Origin: Streptomyces griseochromogenes | GTDB lineage: Bacteria > Actinomycetota > Actinomycetes > Streptomycetales > Streptomycetaceae | Length of the DNA: 64,000 nt | Assembly: GCF_001542625.1 (NCBI RefSeq) | Contig: NZ_CP016279.1 | Span: 3,286,001 to 3,350,000, forward strand | Reading direction: 5' to 3' | In this document: positions 9,401 to 16,772 of the stretch, one piece after another | Layout of the letters: each line of letters begins with the position of its first letter | Position numbering within the stretch: the first letter of the stretch is position 1 | Position numbers and translations under genes: made by a program | Notes under the pieces: generated by a model | What the model saw: only the letters and a program-made list of their open reading frames with translations | The model's database searches: none | What the model was told of the DNA's origin: nothing

Positions 9401-10121
9401 CCTGCGGGGAGGCCACCGGAAGGTCGGCGTACCAGTCGTAGAAGGACAGCATCGGCGCGCCGATCAACGAGTGGAAACGCGCGCCGGCGGCGTGCGACAC
9501 CATGGACATCGCCGGAATCGGTGAGAAACCCGCGATCCGATCCGGGCCGTACGTCTTGATCGTGTGCACGTGCGCCGCCGCGACGAGTTCCACCGCCTCG
9601 TCCCAGCTCGCCCGCACCAGACCGCCCTTGCCCCGTGCCCGCTGATAGCGGCGACGGCGCTCCGGGTCCCGCTGGATGTCCGCCCACGCCAGAACGGGAT
9701 CCGACAGACGCCGCTTCGCCTCCCGGTACATCTCCAGCAGGACACCCCGCACATACGGGTGGCGCACCCGCGCCGGCGAGTACGTGTACCAGGAGAACGC
9801 CGCGCCGCGCGGGCAGCCCCGCGGCTCGTACTCGGGGCGGTCCGGACCCACCGACGGATGGTCCGTCTCCTGGGTCTCCCACGTGATGATCCCGTCCTTG
9901 ACGTACACCTTCCAGCGGCACGAACCCGTGCAGTTCACCCCGTGCGTGGAACGCACGACCTTGTCGTGGCTCCAGCGGTCCCGGTAGAAGGAGTCCGCCT
10001 TCCGCCCGCCCGTGAGCCGGACGCTGTGCAGATCGGGGGAGGGCGTGCCGGGCCGGAAGAACCTCCCGACGCCGAGCAGCGCGGCACCCGGCTCCGCGGG
10101 CGGTATGTGGGTGTCGGTCAC
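6426..10121 (-). CDS. narG: Respiratory nitrate reductase alpha (molybdopterin) subunit NarG
   Basis: The 1231-residue catalytic subunit that reduces nitrate to nitrite at a bis-MGD molybdenum centre. The unusual FS0 cluster ligands are present: HGVNCTGSC (His and two Cys) and a further Cys in EPRGCPRGA. The Asp that ligates Mo in E. coli NarG lies in YDWYADLPVASPQ, followed by DVPESGDWWDAAYLMMWGSDVP. No twin-arginine leader is seen, consistent with a cytoplasm-facing membrane NarGHI. The GTG start at 10121 has AAGGGAG seven bases upstream. A 23-bp inverted repeat sits just before the RBS. No narK transporter is in the window. Confidence 0.96.
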   Translation of the reverse strand: MTDTHIPPAEPGAALLGVGRFFRPGTPSPDLHSVRLTGGRKADSFYRDRWSHDKVVRSTHGVNCTGSCRWKVYVKDGIITWETQETDHPSVGPDRPEYEPRGCPRGAAFSWYTYSPARVRHPYVRGVLLEMYREAKRRLSDPVLAWADIQRDPERRRRYQRARGKGGLVRASWDEAVELVAAAHVHTIKTYGPDRIAGFSPIPAMSMVSHAAGARFHSLIGAPMLSFYDWYADLPVASPQVFGDRTDVPESGDWWDAAYLMMWGSDVPVTRTPDAHWMAEARYRGQKVVVVAPDYADNAKFADEWLHPRPGTDGALALAMGHVILREFFVDRQTPFFTDYVRTYTDLPFLVTLAERDGAHVPSKFLRASDLGQGGEGADWKTVVLDARSGRAVAPNGSLGFRWTESGRGRWNLDLGAVEPQLSLYGSKVAVPVEVLLPRFDTEGGAHGQGRGEVLRRSVPATRLGGANGPLVTTVYDLLLAQYGVWRHGLPGSWPASYDDAGAPGTPAWQEAHTSVPAATCVKIAREFARTAERSKGRCMILMGAGTNHWFHSETIYRAFFALLQLTGCQGRNGGGWAHYVGQEKCRPVTGWATLADALDWSRPPRQMIGTAYWFLHTDQWRYDRFGAEVLASPLGEGGFTGMTSADCLALSARSGWMPSYPTFDRNPLELGEVFGDPVAKAVAELRAGTLKFACEDPDAPENWPRVLTLWRADLLGSFTKGTEYFARHLLGTHASLRAEEAPEDVRPRDVTWRAKAPEGKLDLLLSLDFRQTSSTLLSDVVLPAATWYEKHDLSSTDMHPHVHSFTPAVDPPWQARTDFEAFKALAERLSELAVDHLGVRKDLVATPLQHDTPDETAQPGGVVLDWKRGQCDPVPGRTLPNLTVVERDYTAIGAKFAALGPLAEGLGLPAQGITLRPDEEVGRLRELNGTVRAGPAEGRPAMDTAVKAANTVLALSGTTNGRLAVQGFRTLQARTGQEMAHLAAEHEGKRITYADTQAAPVPVITSPEWSGSGYGGRRYTAFTLNTEHLKPWHTLTGRQHFFLDHDWMHELGEALPVYRPPLDMNKLFGEPRLGPDGQREVTVRHLTPHDKWSIHSEYQDNLFMLALSHGGQNIWMSPEDADAIGVTDDDWVEAVDRNGVVVARAALSHRMPAGTVYMHHAQERTVNVPKTETTGMRGGIHNTLTRLLLKPSHLIGGYAQLSWAFNYLGPTGNQRDEVTVVRRRGQEVEY

Positions 10122-10138
10122 ATGCGGCTCCCTTGCTG

Positions 10139-10161
10139 GCCCCTGTTTCGAACCTAGGGGC
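10139..10161. promoter_or_regulatory. Inverted repeat in front of narG
   Basis: GCCCCT (10139-10144) and AGGGGC (10156-10161) are perfect reverse complements around an 11-base spacer that contains TTCGAA. The element lies four bases upstream of the narG RBS, in the 78-base gap after the methyltransferase gene. It may be an operator, or an mRNA hairpin separating the two genes. It does not match an FNR or CRP site. Confidence 0.5.
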
Positions 10162-10199
10162 GAGCCGTGCGACGCACCTGTTCAGACCACCCGTCCGGG

Positions 10200-11015
10200 T
10201 CAGGGCTTGCGCGCCACCCCGGCGTACACGGGGACGACACCCTCCGCCTGCGCCGCCACGTCCTCGGGCTCCGGACGCCACCCGTGCACGGGGATCACCC
10301 CCGGACCGAGGAGCTCCAGACCGTCGAAGAACCGCCGGAACTCGGGCAGCGTCCGGGGGTGGAAGGGCGTGCCGCTGCGGCGGAACAGCTCCGTGGCCCG
10401 CGCCACACCGTCCGGGCTCAGGTCCTGCGTGACCTGGGACAGGATCAGGAAGCTGCCCGGGGCGAGCCGCTCGACGTAGCGCGCGAGGAGGCCGTACACG
10501 TCGTCGGCGTCGGCCGCGTCGTTCAGGTAGTGGGTCAGTGCCACCAGGGACAGTGCGACGGGCCGCTCGAAGTCGAGGGTCTGCGCGGCCCGCTCCAGGA
10601 TGGTGCCGGGGTCACGGACGTCGGCGTGGACGTACCGCGAGCCGCCCTCCGCCGAGCCGTGCAGCAGCGCCTCGGCGTGCCGCAGCACGACCGGGTCGTT
10701 GTCCGCGTACACCACCCGGGACTCCGCCGCCGCGGCCTGCGCCACCTGGTGCAGATTGGGCTCGGTGGGGATGCCCGTGCCGATGTCCAGGAACTGGCGC
10801 ACCCCGGCCTCGGCGGCCGTACGCACGGCCCGGTGCATGAACCGTCGGTTGGCGCGCGCCCCGCGCACCGCCGTGCCGTCGGCGGCCAGGATCTTCCGGG
10901 CCAGTTCCTCGTCCACCGGGTAGTTGTCCTTGCCGCCCAGCCACCAGTCGTACACCCGCGCGGGATGCGGCCTGCCGGTGTCGACCGTGGTGGGCGCGGA
11001 CTCGGATCCGGTCAT
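10200..11015 (-). CDS. SAM-dependent methyltransferase, DUF574 type
   Basis: A 271-residue protein of the actinobacterial methyltransferase family formerly called DUF574. Visible features are the N-terminal PARVYDWWLGGKDNYPVD motif, the SAM-binding loop FLDIGTGIPT and the acidic VVYADNDPVVL. The substrate is unknown; these proteins are numerous in Streptomyces and often sit beside XRE/DUF5753 regulators, as here. The ATG at 11015 is preferred because AAGGAG precedes it by eight bases. An upstream GTG at 11039 would place that RBS inside the gene. Gene order (XRE, then methyltransferase, same strand) suggests an operon. Confidence 0.85.
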   Translation of the reverse strand: MTGSESAPTTVDTGRPHPARVYDWWLGGKDNYPVDEELARKILAADGTAVRGARANRRFMHRAVRTAAEAGVRQFLDIGTGIPTEPNLHQVAQAAAAESRVVYADNDPVVLRHAEALLHGSAEGGSRYVHADVRDPGTILERAAQTLDFERPVALSLVALTHYLNDAADADDVYGLLARYVERLAPGSFLILSQVTQDLSPDGVARATELFRRSGTPFHPRTLPEFRRFFDGLELLGPGVIPVHGWRPEPEDVAAQAEGVVPVYAGVARKP

Positions 11016-11047
11016 GCGGGGTGCTCCTTGGCTGGTCACCAGTGGGG

Positions 11048-11911
11048 TCAGAGGGACTCGCGGTACTCCCGCAGCAGCTTCTCGGTGCGCTGGGCGGAGG
11101 CGGCCCGTGCCGTCATGTGGTCGAGCACCTCCAGATGCGCGGCGACCTCACGGCGGGAGTCCAGGTAGAGCGCGCCGGTCAGATACTCGGTGAACACCAT
11201 GTCCGGCAGCTCCGGCTCGGCGAACCGGAACAGCGTGAACGGCGCGTACGTCCCCGGGTGCGGGCCGGCCGCGAACTCGGCGAGCTGCAGGGTGACCCGG
11301 TCCCGGGCGGCGTACTCCAGCAGCCGGTCCAGCTGGTCGCGCATCACCTCGGGCCGGATGCTCACCGGGCGCCTCAGCACCGTCTCGTCCATGATCACCC
11401 ACAGGTGGGGCGGTTCGTCCCCCTCCAGCAGCCGCTGCCGCTCCATGCGCAGCGACACATGCCGCTCGACCGTCTCCGGACCGGTCTGCCCTATCGTCCC
11501 GGCCTCCATCACCGCGCGGGCGTACGCCTCGGTCTGCAGCAGACCGGGCACGAAGTGCGGCTCGTAGGAGCGGATGATCCGGGCGGCGCCCTCCAGGCTC
11601 ACGTACAGGCTGAACCAGTCGGGCAGCACATCGTGGAACCGCTGCCACCAGCCGGGCTGGTTCGCCTCCTCGGCCAGCCGCACGAACGCGGCCGACTCCT
11701 CCTCGGCCACCCCGTAGGTGGACAGCAGCACCTGGACGTACGGGATCTTCAGCGCGACCTCGGCCATCTCCATCCGCCGTACGGTCGCGGGCGCCACCCT
11801 CAGTACCCGGGCGGCCTCCTCACGGCTGAGCCCGGCCGCCTCCCGCAGCTCCTGCAATCGCTTGCCGAGCACCACCTGGCCCACGGTGGGCGCAGCCCGC
11901 CGCTCACTCAC
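11048..11911 (-). CDS. XRE-family regulator with DUF5753 domain
   Basis: A 287-residue protein with a helix-turn-helix in the first 75 residues (GKRLQELREAAGLSREEAARVLRVAPATVRRMEM). A C-terminal DUF5753 region follows (YEPHFVPGLLQTEAYARAVM, RQRLLEGDEPPHLWVIMDE, LQLAEFAAGPHPGTYAPFTLF, YLDSRREVAAH). This architecture is among the commonest regulators in Streptomyces and is related to the BldB/WhiJ network, where a small DUF397 partner often lies next door; none was seen here. The GTG at 11911 has GGGAGGG seven bases upstream. The SAM methyltransferase follows on the same strand. Confidence 0.88.
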   Translation of the reverse strand: MSERRAAPTVGQVVLGKRLQELREAAGLSREEAARVLRVAPATVRRMEMAEVALKIPYVQVLLSTYGVAEEESAAFVRLAEEANQPGWWQRFHDVLPDWFSLYVSLEGAARIIRSYEPHFVPGLLQTEAYARAVMEAGTIGQTGPETVERHVSLRMERQRLLEGDEPPHLWVIMDETVLRRPVSIRPEVMRDQLDRLLEYAARDRVTLQLAEFAAGPHPGTYAPFTLFRFAEPELPDMVFTEYLTGALYLDSRREVAAHLEVLDHMTARAASAQRTEKLLREYRESL

Positions 11912-12009
11912 GCCACGCCCTCCCCTACGCGCCGAAAGTACCCGGGCAGTCTGCCATGCGACGCCCGCTCGCACACGCTCGCGACCGGATCGGGGCCGGG
12001 CGGGGCGCG

Positions 12010-12870
12010 TCAACCGGCCAGTGTGTGCAGGTACTTGGTCGTCGCCGGGTCCGCGGGCAGGAACGTCTCGATGGCGAGTTCGGCGACCGTGACGTCCATG
12101 GGCGTGTTGAACGTGGAGATCGACGACACGAACGACAAGGTCCGGCCGTCGTGTTCGATCACCATGGGCAGCGCGAAGTACGGCACCGGCTGCGCCGGTT
12201 CCTCGCCCGGCGCGTCCGCGGGCACCGGGTAGGCCGCCACCTCCTCGTACAGGGCGCGCAGCGGCTCCGAGCGGTGCAGGGCGAGCTGCCGCTCCATCTG
12301 CGCCAGTAGATGCCCGCGCCACTCGCGCAGATTGCGGATGCGCGGCGCGAGACCCTCCGGGTGCAGGGTGAGCCGCATCGCGTTCGGCGCCGGCGTCATC
12401 AGCTTCTCCGGTACGCCCTCCAGCAGCATGGCGATGCCGCGGTTGGCGGCGACGACCGTGTACCCGGCGTCGACCACCAGCGCCGGGTAGGGCTCGTACG
12501 CCTGGATGAGGCGCTCCATGCCCTCGCGCAGGATGTCCAGCGCCGGGTCGTCCAGCGGGGTCTCCGGATAGCGCGGGGCGTAACCGGCCGCCACCAGCAG
12601 GGGGTTGCGCTCGCGCACGGGCACGTCCAGGTGCTCGGCCAGCCGCAGCACCATCTCCTCGCTGGGCCGGGAACGGCCGGTCTCGATGAAGCTGATGTGC
12701 CGCGCGGAGGAGTCGGCGCGCAGCGCCAGTTCCAGCTGCGAGATCCTGCGCCGCTCCCGCCAGGCGCGCAACAGCGGGCCTGCGCCGCCCTTGTCGTTCC
12801 TGTCCGTCCTGCCGGTCTTGTCCGCGGGGGCGGTGGCGGTTGCTGTGGGGCCGGTCGCGACAATGGTCAT
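12010..12870 (-). CDS. XRE regulator with MmyB-like ligand-binding domain
   Basis: A 286-residue regulator. Residues about 32-90 form an HTH_3 domain (LLRAWRERRRISQLELALRADSSARHISFIETGRSRPSEEMVLRLAEHL). The remainder is the MmyB-like ligand-binding domain, marked by RNPLLVAAGYAPRYPETPLD, YPALVVDAGYTVVAANRG and the C-terminal YLHTLAG. Members are thought to bind fatty-acid-like ligands; the ligand and targets here are unknown. It is divergent from the ADP-ribosylglycohydrolase gene across 68 bases, so it may control that gene or itself. Confidence 0.87.
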   Translation of the reverse strand: MTIVATGPTATATAPADKTGRTDRNDKGGAGPLLRAWRERRRISQLELALRADSSARHISFIETGRSRPSEEMVLRLAEHLDVPVRERNPLLVAAGYAPRYPETPLDDPALDILREGMERLIQAYEPYPALVVDAGYTVVAANRGIAMLLEGVPEKLMTPAPNAMRLTLHPEGLAPRIRNLREWRGHLLAQMERQLALHRSEPLRALYEEVAAYPVPADAPGEEPAQPVPYFALPMVIEHDGRTLSFVSSISTFNTPMDVTVAELAIETFLPADPATTKYLHTLAG

Positions 12871-12938
12871 ACGGACGACCGTAGTCGAGAAGACCGCTCG
12901 ACGACCGCTGCCGGAGACCGGAGTCGAGGAGCGCGCGC

Positions 12939-14027
12939 ATGAACCAGCCGTGGAAGCCGTCCTGGGAGGCCGCGGCCGTGTACCGGGCCAGGGTCCGCGG
13001 CTGTCTGCTCGGCGGGGCCCTCGGCGACGCCCTCGGGTACCCCGTCGAGTTCTCCTCCCTCGACCGGATCCGCGCCTCGCACGGCGAGCGCGGGGTGACC
13101 GGCCTCGTGCCCGGCGGGCACGGGGTGGTGGGCCGGATCAGCGACGACACCCAGATGACCCTGTTCACCGTCGAGGCTCTCGTCCAGGCCCACGCACGGG
13201 AGCGGGAGAAGGGGATCGGCGGCGGCTGGGCGCTGCTGCTGCGCCGGGCCTACGAACGCTGGCTCCAGACCCAGTCCCGGTCCGGCCCCGAGGAGGCCGC
13301 ACCGCCGCCGAGCGGCGCACCCGAGGGCGGCCTGATCACCGAGGCCTGGCTCTACGCCCGCCGCGCTCCCGGCAACGCCTGCCTCTCCGGAGTCGCCCAG
13401 ATGTACGCCCCTGACCCCCTGCTCCCGCTCGTCGGCGAGCCGGGGCAGGTCAACCCCGACTCCAAGGGCTGCGGCGCGGTGATGCGCTCGGCGCCCTTCG
13501 GCCTCGTGTGCCCCGCCGAGGCGGCCTTCGCCATGGCCGCCCGCGGTGCCCAGATCACCCACGGCCACCCCACCGGCTACTACGCGGCGGGCGCGCTGGC
13601 CGCGATCGTGGCACACCTCGTCGCCGGGGAGTCCCTGGAGGGTGCGGTGCTGCGCACGCTGCGGCTGCTGGAGCTCCACCCCGGGCACGAGGAGACCACG
13701 ACCGCGCTGCGCGGAGCCCTCGACCTGGCCGCCCGGGGAGCGCCGACCGCCGAGAAGGCGGAATCCCTCGGCGCGGGCTGGGTCGCCGAGGAGGCCCTCG
13801 CCCTCGGCGTCTACTGCGCCCTGGCCGAGTCCCGGGTCAAGGACGCCCTGCTGCTGTCCGTCAACCACTCGGGTGACAGCGACTCCACGGGCTCGATCTG
13901 CGGCAACCTGCTCGGCGCCCGGCACGGTGACGTCGGTCTGCCGCACGCCTGGGTGGAGCGGGTGGAGGGCCGCGCCCGGATCGCCGCGCTGGCCGACGAC
14001 CTCGCGGCGGAGCGCGTACGCGGCTGA
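12939..14027 (+). CDS. ADP-ribosylglycohydrolase family protein
   Basis: A 362-residue all-helical hydrolase of the DraG/ARH family, which removes ADP-ribose from proteins or small molecules using two magnesium ions. Metal ligands appear as GALGDALG near the N-terminus, ISDDTQMTLFT, and the C-terminal NHSGDSDSTGSICGNLLGA. The substrate cannot be inferred from sequence. The ATG follows GAGGAG. The gene starts a plus-strand run with the pterin dehydratase (48 bases later) and a methyltransferase, and is divergent from the MmyB-type regulator. Confidence 0.9.
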   Translation: MNQPWKPSWEAAAVYRARVRGCLLGGALGDALGYPVEFSSLDRIRASHGERGVTGLVPGGHGVVGRISDDTQMTLFTVEALVQAHAREREKGIGGGWALLLRRAYERWLQTQSRSGPEEAAPPPSGAPEGGLITEAWLYARRAPGNACLSGVAQMYAPDPLLPLVGEPGQVNPDSKGCGAVMRSAPFGLVCPAEAAFAMAARGAQITHGHPTGYYAAGALAAIVAHLVAGESLEGAVLRTLRLLELHPGHEETTTALRGALDLAARGAPTAEKAESLGAGWVAEEALALGVYCALAESRVKDALLLSVNHSGDSDSTGSICGNLLGARHGDVGLPHAWVERVEGRARIAALADDLAAERVRG

Positions 14028-14075
14028 GCGTGGCAGGCTGAACGCGTACCCGTCCCGCCCGAAGGGAGACCGGCC

Positions 14076-14381
14076 ATGGCCGTCGAACCGCTGTCGCAGA
14101 AGGAGATCGAGGACCGGCTGGCCGAGCTGCCGGGCTGGCAGCTGGAGGGGGACCGCCTCACCCGCACCTTCCGCCTCGACTCGCACTTCGCAGCGGCGGC
14201 GCTCGTCGTGCACATCGCGCGGATCCAGGACGAGCTGGACCACCACTCCGACCTCACCCTCGGCTACCACACCGTCTTCCTCAGCGTGAACACACACAGC
14301 GCGGGCGGCGCGGTCACCGAGAAGGACTTCGCGCTCGCCCGCAGGGTGGAGGACATCGCCCCAGGTCACCGCCCACACTGA
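14076..14381 (+). CDS. 4a-hydroxytetrahydrobiopterin dehydratase
   Basis: A 101-residue protein of the PCD/DCoH family, which dehydrates pterin-4a-carbinolamine. The family signature is visible as ELDHHSDLTLGYHTVFLSV, followed by NTHSAGGAVTEKD, with the two catalytic histidines adjacent. No aromatic amino acid hydroxylase is nearby, so in vivo partners are unknown. The ATG follows GAAGGGAGA. The next gene begins six bases after its stop, so the two are probably co-transcribed. Confidence 0.9.
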   Translation: MAVEPLSQKEIEDRLAELPGWQLEGDRLTRTFRLDSHFAAAALVVHIARIQDELDHHSDLTLGYHTVFLSVNTHSAGGAVTEKDFALARRVEDIAPGHRPH

Positions 14382-14386
14382 GGGAT

Positions 14387-15133
14387 GTGCTCGATTACGA
14401 CGAGGAAGCCGACGGCTACGACGTCTCCCGCGGCGGCGAGGCCCGCGCCGAAGCAGCCGCCCGGGCCGTCCTGGGACTGATCCCCGACCGGCCGGGCCGG
14501 CTCCTCGACGCGGCCTGCGGCACCGGGATCGTCACCCGGCGCCTCGCCGCGGCCCGGCCCGCACTGCGCGTGACCGGCGCGGACCTCGCCGTCGGCATGG
14601 CACGCCGGGCCGCGGCCCGCCTGCCCGGAGCGATCCTGCGGGCCGACGGCCGCCGACTGCCCTTCGCCGACGCCACCTTCGACGCGGTCACCAGCATCTG
14701 GCTGCTGCACCTGCTCTCCGACGCCGCCGAGGTGCGGGCCGTGATCGCCGAGTGCGCCCGCGTCCTGCGGCCCGGCGGGGTCTACGTCACCACCGTCGAC
14801 AAGGCCGCGGCGCACGACGTCGGCAGCGACATCGACGCCGTCCTCGCCCCGCGCCCGCGCCGCCCCGCCCAGGACACCGCGGACGACGTCACCGCACACG
14901 CCGCCCGGCAGGGGCTGACCCCGTGCGGGCAGGCCACGTTCCCGGGCGTGGGCCAAGGCCGCAGCCCCCGCGTCACCATCGCCGACCTGGGACGTGGCTG
15001 GTTCACCCTGCTGCAGCCGGGCGATCCGCGCACCGGGGAGTTCACCGAAGGCCTCGCCCGCCTGCCGGACCAGGACCGACGGCGCCCCGACCCGGTCTTC
15101 CGGGTACGTGCCTTCAGGAAGCCGGATGCCTGA
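14387..15133 (+). CDS. Class I SAM-dependent methyltransferase
   Basis: A 248-residue methyltransferase of the UbiE/Methyltransf_11 type. The SAM loop is LLDAACGTGIVTRRLA, followed by VTGADLAVGMARRAAARLPGA, the catalytic-side motif FDAVTSIWLLHLLSD and LRPGGVYVTTVD. The acceptor substrate is unknown. The GTG at 14387 begins six bases after the dehydratase stop; only GAGGG overlapping that stop could serve as an RBS, so initiation is probably coupled and the exact start is uncertain. The gene converges on the response regulator gene, with 20 bases between the stops. Confidence 0.82.
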   Translation: MLDYDEEADGYDVSRGGEARAEAAARAVLGLIPDRPGRLLDAACGTGIVTRRLAAARPALRVTGADLAVGMARRAAARLPGAILRADGRRLPFADATFDAVTSIWLLHLLSDAAEVRAVIAECARVLRPGGVYVTTVDKAAAHDVGSDIDAVLAPRPRRPAQDTADDVTAHAARQGLTPCGQATFPGVGQGRSPRVTIADLGRGWFTLLQPGDPRTGEFTEGLARLPDQDRRRPDPVFRVRAFRKPDA

Positions 15134-15153
15134 GAGAGGGCGCCACCCGGCGG

Positions 15154-15855
15154 TCAGTGTGCGAAGTGGTCCCCGGCCCCCCGCTGGTCGAGGTGGGAGG
15201 CGAGGACCGCCGCCTGGACCCGGCGCTGCACCCCCAGCTTGGCCAGCAGCCGCGAGATGTGGTTCTTGACGGTCTTCTCCGACAGGTACAGCTTCTTGCC
15301 GATCTCGCGGTTGGTCAGCCCGTCGCCGATCAGGGCGAGGATGTCCCGCTCCCGGGGCGACAGACTCGCCAGCTCGGGCGGCAGCGACGGTGTCCCGTCC
15401 GGGTCCGCCCGCAGCGACCGCATGAGCCGGGCCGTCGTCGCGGGGTCCAGCATCGACTGGCCCGAGGCGATGGTCCGCACCGCCGACACCAGGTCGGAGC
15501 CCTTGATCTGCTTCAGGACGTATCCCGAGGCTCCGGCCATGATCGCGTCGAGCAGGGCGTCCTCGTCGTCGAACGACGTCAGCATCAGACACGCGAGCTC
15601 CGGCATCCGGTCGCGCAGTTCCCGGCAGACCGAGATGCCGTCGCCGTCGGGCAGGCGCACGTCGAGCACGGCCACGTGCGGGCGCAGGGCGGGGCCGCGG
15701 ACGAGGGCGTGTTCGGCGGTGTCGGCGTCGCCCACCACGGTGATGTCCGGTTCGGCGTCGAGCAGGTCGGTGAGGCCGCGTCGTACGACCTCGTGGTCGT
15801 CCAGCAGGAACACACGGATCGGATGCTCCGCCGTGAAGGTGCGTGTCTCGGTCAT
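15154..15855 (-). CDS. NarL/DevR-type LuxR response regulator
   Basis: A 233-residue two-component regulator. The receiver domain has the acidic pair in VFLLDDHEVV, the phospho-acceptor aspartate in VAVLDVRLPDG, the LMLTSF threonine and GYVLKQ lysine. The LuxR-type HTH is LSPRERDILALIGDGLTNREIGKKLYLSEKTVKNHISRLLAKLG. The order of features and the ELRDRMPELACLMLTSFDDEDALLDAIMAGASGYVLKQIKG segment resemble mycobacterial DevR/DosR and S. coelicolor OsdR. The ATG at 15855 follows AAGGGG by six bases. The probable partner kinase lies about 10 kb away at 26322-28037, not alongside. Confidence 0.9.
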   Translation of the reverse strand: MTETRTFTAEHPIRVFLLDDHEVVRRGLTDLLDAEPDITVVGDADTAEHALVRGPALRPHVAVLDVRLPDGDGISVCRELRDRMPELACLMLTSFDDEDALLDAIMAGASGYVLKQIKGSDLVSAVRTIASGQSMLDPATTARLMRSLRADPDGTPSLPPELASLSPRERDILALIGDGLTNREIGKKLYLSEKTVKNHISRLLAKLGVQRRVQAAVLASHLDQRGAGDHFAH

Positions 15856-15934
15856 CGTGACCCCTTGGTCCCCGGAGAAGGACACTGTGAGCTGTCCACG
15901 AAGCCGATCATCACTCCCGGGCGCCGGACGCACT

Positions 15935-15951
15935 AGGGCCGACCGGGCCCC
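15935..15951. promoter_or_regulatory. DevR-like box upstream of the response regulator
   Basis: AGGGCCGACCGGGCCCC lies 80 bases upstream of the response regulator start. Read on the minus strand it differs by one inserted C from the box shared by the SulP and USP genes. This would fit autoregulation. It is a pattern match only. Confidence 0.45.
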
Positions 15952-15992
15952 ACTCACCCGGTGACGGGCCTTCCACGCCCGGTGCGCGCCGC

Positions 15993-16646
15993 CTAGCGCA
16001 CCACCGCCCGGGTGAGGTCGAACTCCACGTCCACCACGCCCTCGACGGCCCGCACCAGTCGCGCGGCCACGGGAACCAGGGCGGTGTCGCGGACCCTGCC
16101 GGTCAGGGTGGCGACCCCGTCGTGCACCTCCACGCGGATGGCCGAGGACGGCAGCGGGAACAGGTACGGCACGATCTCACGCCGGATCTCCTCGGCGATG
16201 TCATCGTCGCCGCGCAGGAAGACCTTGAGCAGGTCGGCGCGGCTGATGATGCCTTCCAGCAGCCCCGCTTCGTCGACCACGGGCAGCCGCTTGACCTTCT
16301 CGCGGGCCATGATCCGCGCGGCCTCCGCCAGGGTGGCGTTCGCCCGGACGGTGATCGCGGGAGAGGACATCAGGTCGCCCGCGGTGACCGCGCCCGCCTT
16401 CGCCACGTCGGCGGGCCGGCGCAGCAGCGCGCAGCCCTCCTCAGGGCTGTCCCGGAACTCCTCCGTGGGCAGCAGGTCGGCCTCGGAGACCACGCCGACG
16501 ACCCGCCCCTCGCCTTCGAGCACGGGCAGGGCGCTGACCTCCCGGTCCTGCATCATCTGCACGATCACCTTGAAGGAGGCCCGCCGGCCCACGAAGGCGA
16601 CCGTTCGGGTCATGACATCGCTGACGATGTGCGCGGTGGCGTACAT
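15993..16646 (-). CDS. CBS-pair and BON domain protein
   Basis: A 217-residue cytoplasmic protein. CBS1 is around residues 8-60 (VSDVMTRTVAFVGRRASFKVIVQMM, VSALPVLEGEGRVVGVVSEADLL). CBS2 is around 92-145 (LMSSPAITVRANATLAEAARIM, VKRLPVVDEAGLLEGIISRADLLKVFLR). A C-terminal BON domain follows (IRVEVHDGVATLTGRVRDTALV). CBS pairs sense adenine nucleotides and BON domains bind membranes or proteins. Two close paralogues lie at 28177-28878 and 28932-29585. Two DevR-like boxes 20 bp apart sit upstream, so it is probably part of the dormancy regulon. Confidence 0.9.
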   Translation of the reverse strand: MYATAHIVSDVMTRTVAFVGRRASFKVIVQMMQDREVSALPVLEGEGRVVGVVSEADLLPTEEFRDSPEEGCALLRRPADVAKAGAVTAGDLMSSPAITVRANATLAEAARIMAREKVKRLPVVDEAGLLEGIISRADLLKVFLRGDDDIAEEIRREIVPYLFPLPSSAIRVEVHDGVATLTGRVRDTALVPVAARLVRAVEGVVDVEFDLTRAVVR

Positions 16647-16717
16647 GCTGCCCCCTGGCGTCCTCGGCGGGCGGGTCCTGCTCTCCCAGCGTGTGCCGCT
16701 TCGGAGGAGCGGGGAAG

Positions 16718-16751
16718 GGGCCCCTCGGCCCCCGGGCGGGCCGTTCGGCCT
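16718..16751. promoter_or_regulatory. Tandem DevR-like boxes, 20-bp spacing, upstream of CBS-BON gene
   Basis: GGGCCCCTCGGCCC (16718-16731) and GGGCCGTTCGGCCT (16738-16751) each differ at one position from GGGCCGNTCGGCCC and start exactly 20 bp apart. They lie between the SulP stop and the CBS-BON start (16646). Confidence 0.6.
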
Positions 16752-16772
16752 TCGGCGGCCCGGCGCGAGCGG

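Noticed and set aside
6540..9524. 994-codon plus-strand frame opposite narG
   Set aside because: A high-GC antisense shadow of narG without motifs or RBS.
10122..10199. FNR/CRP-type site before narG
   Set aside because: No TTGAT-N4-ATCAA or TGTGA-N6-TCACA pattern is present.
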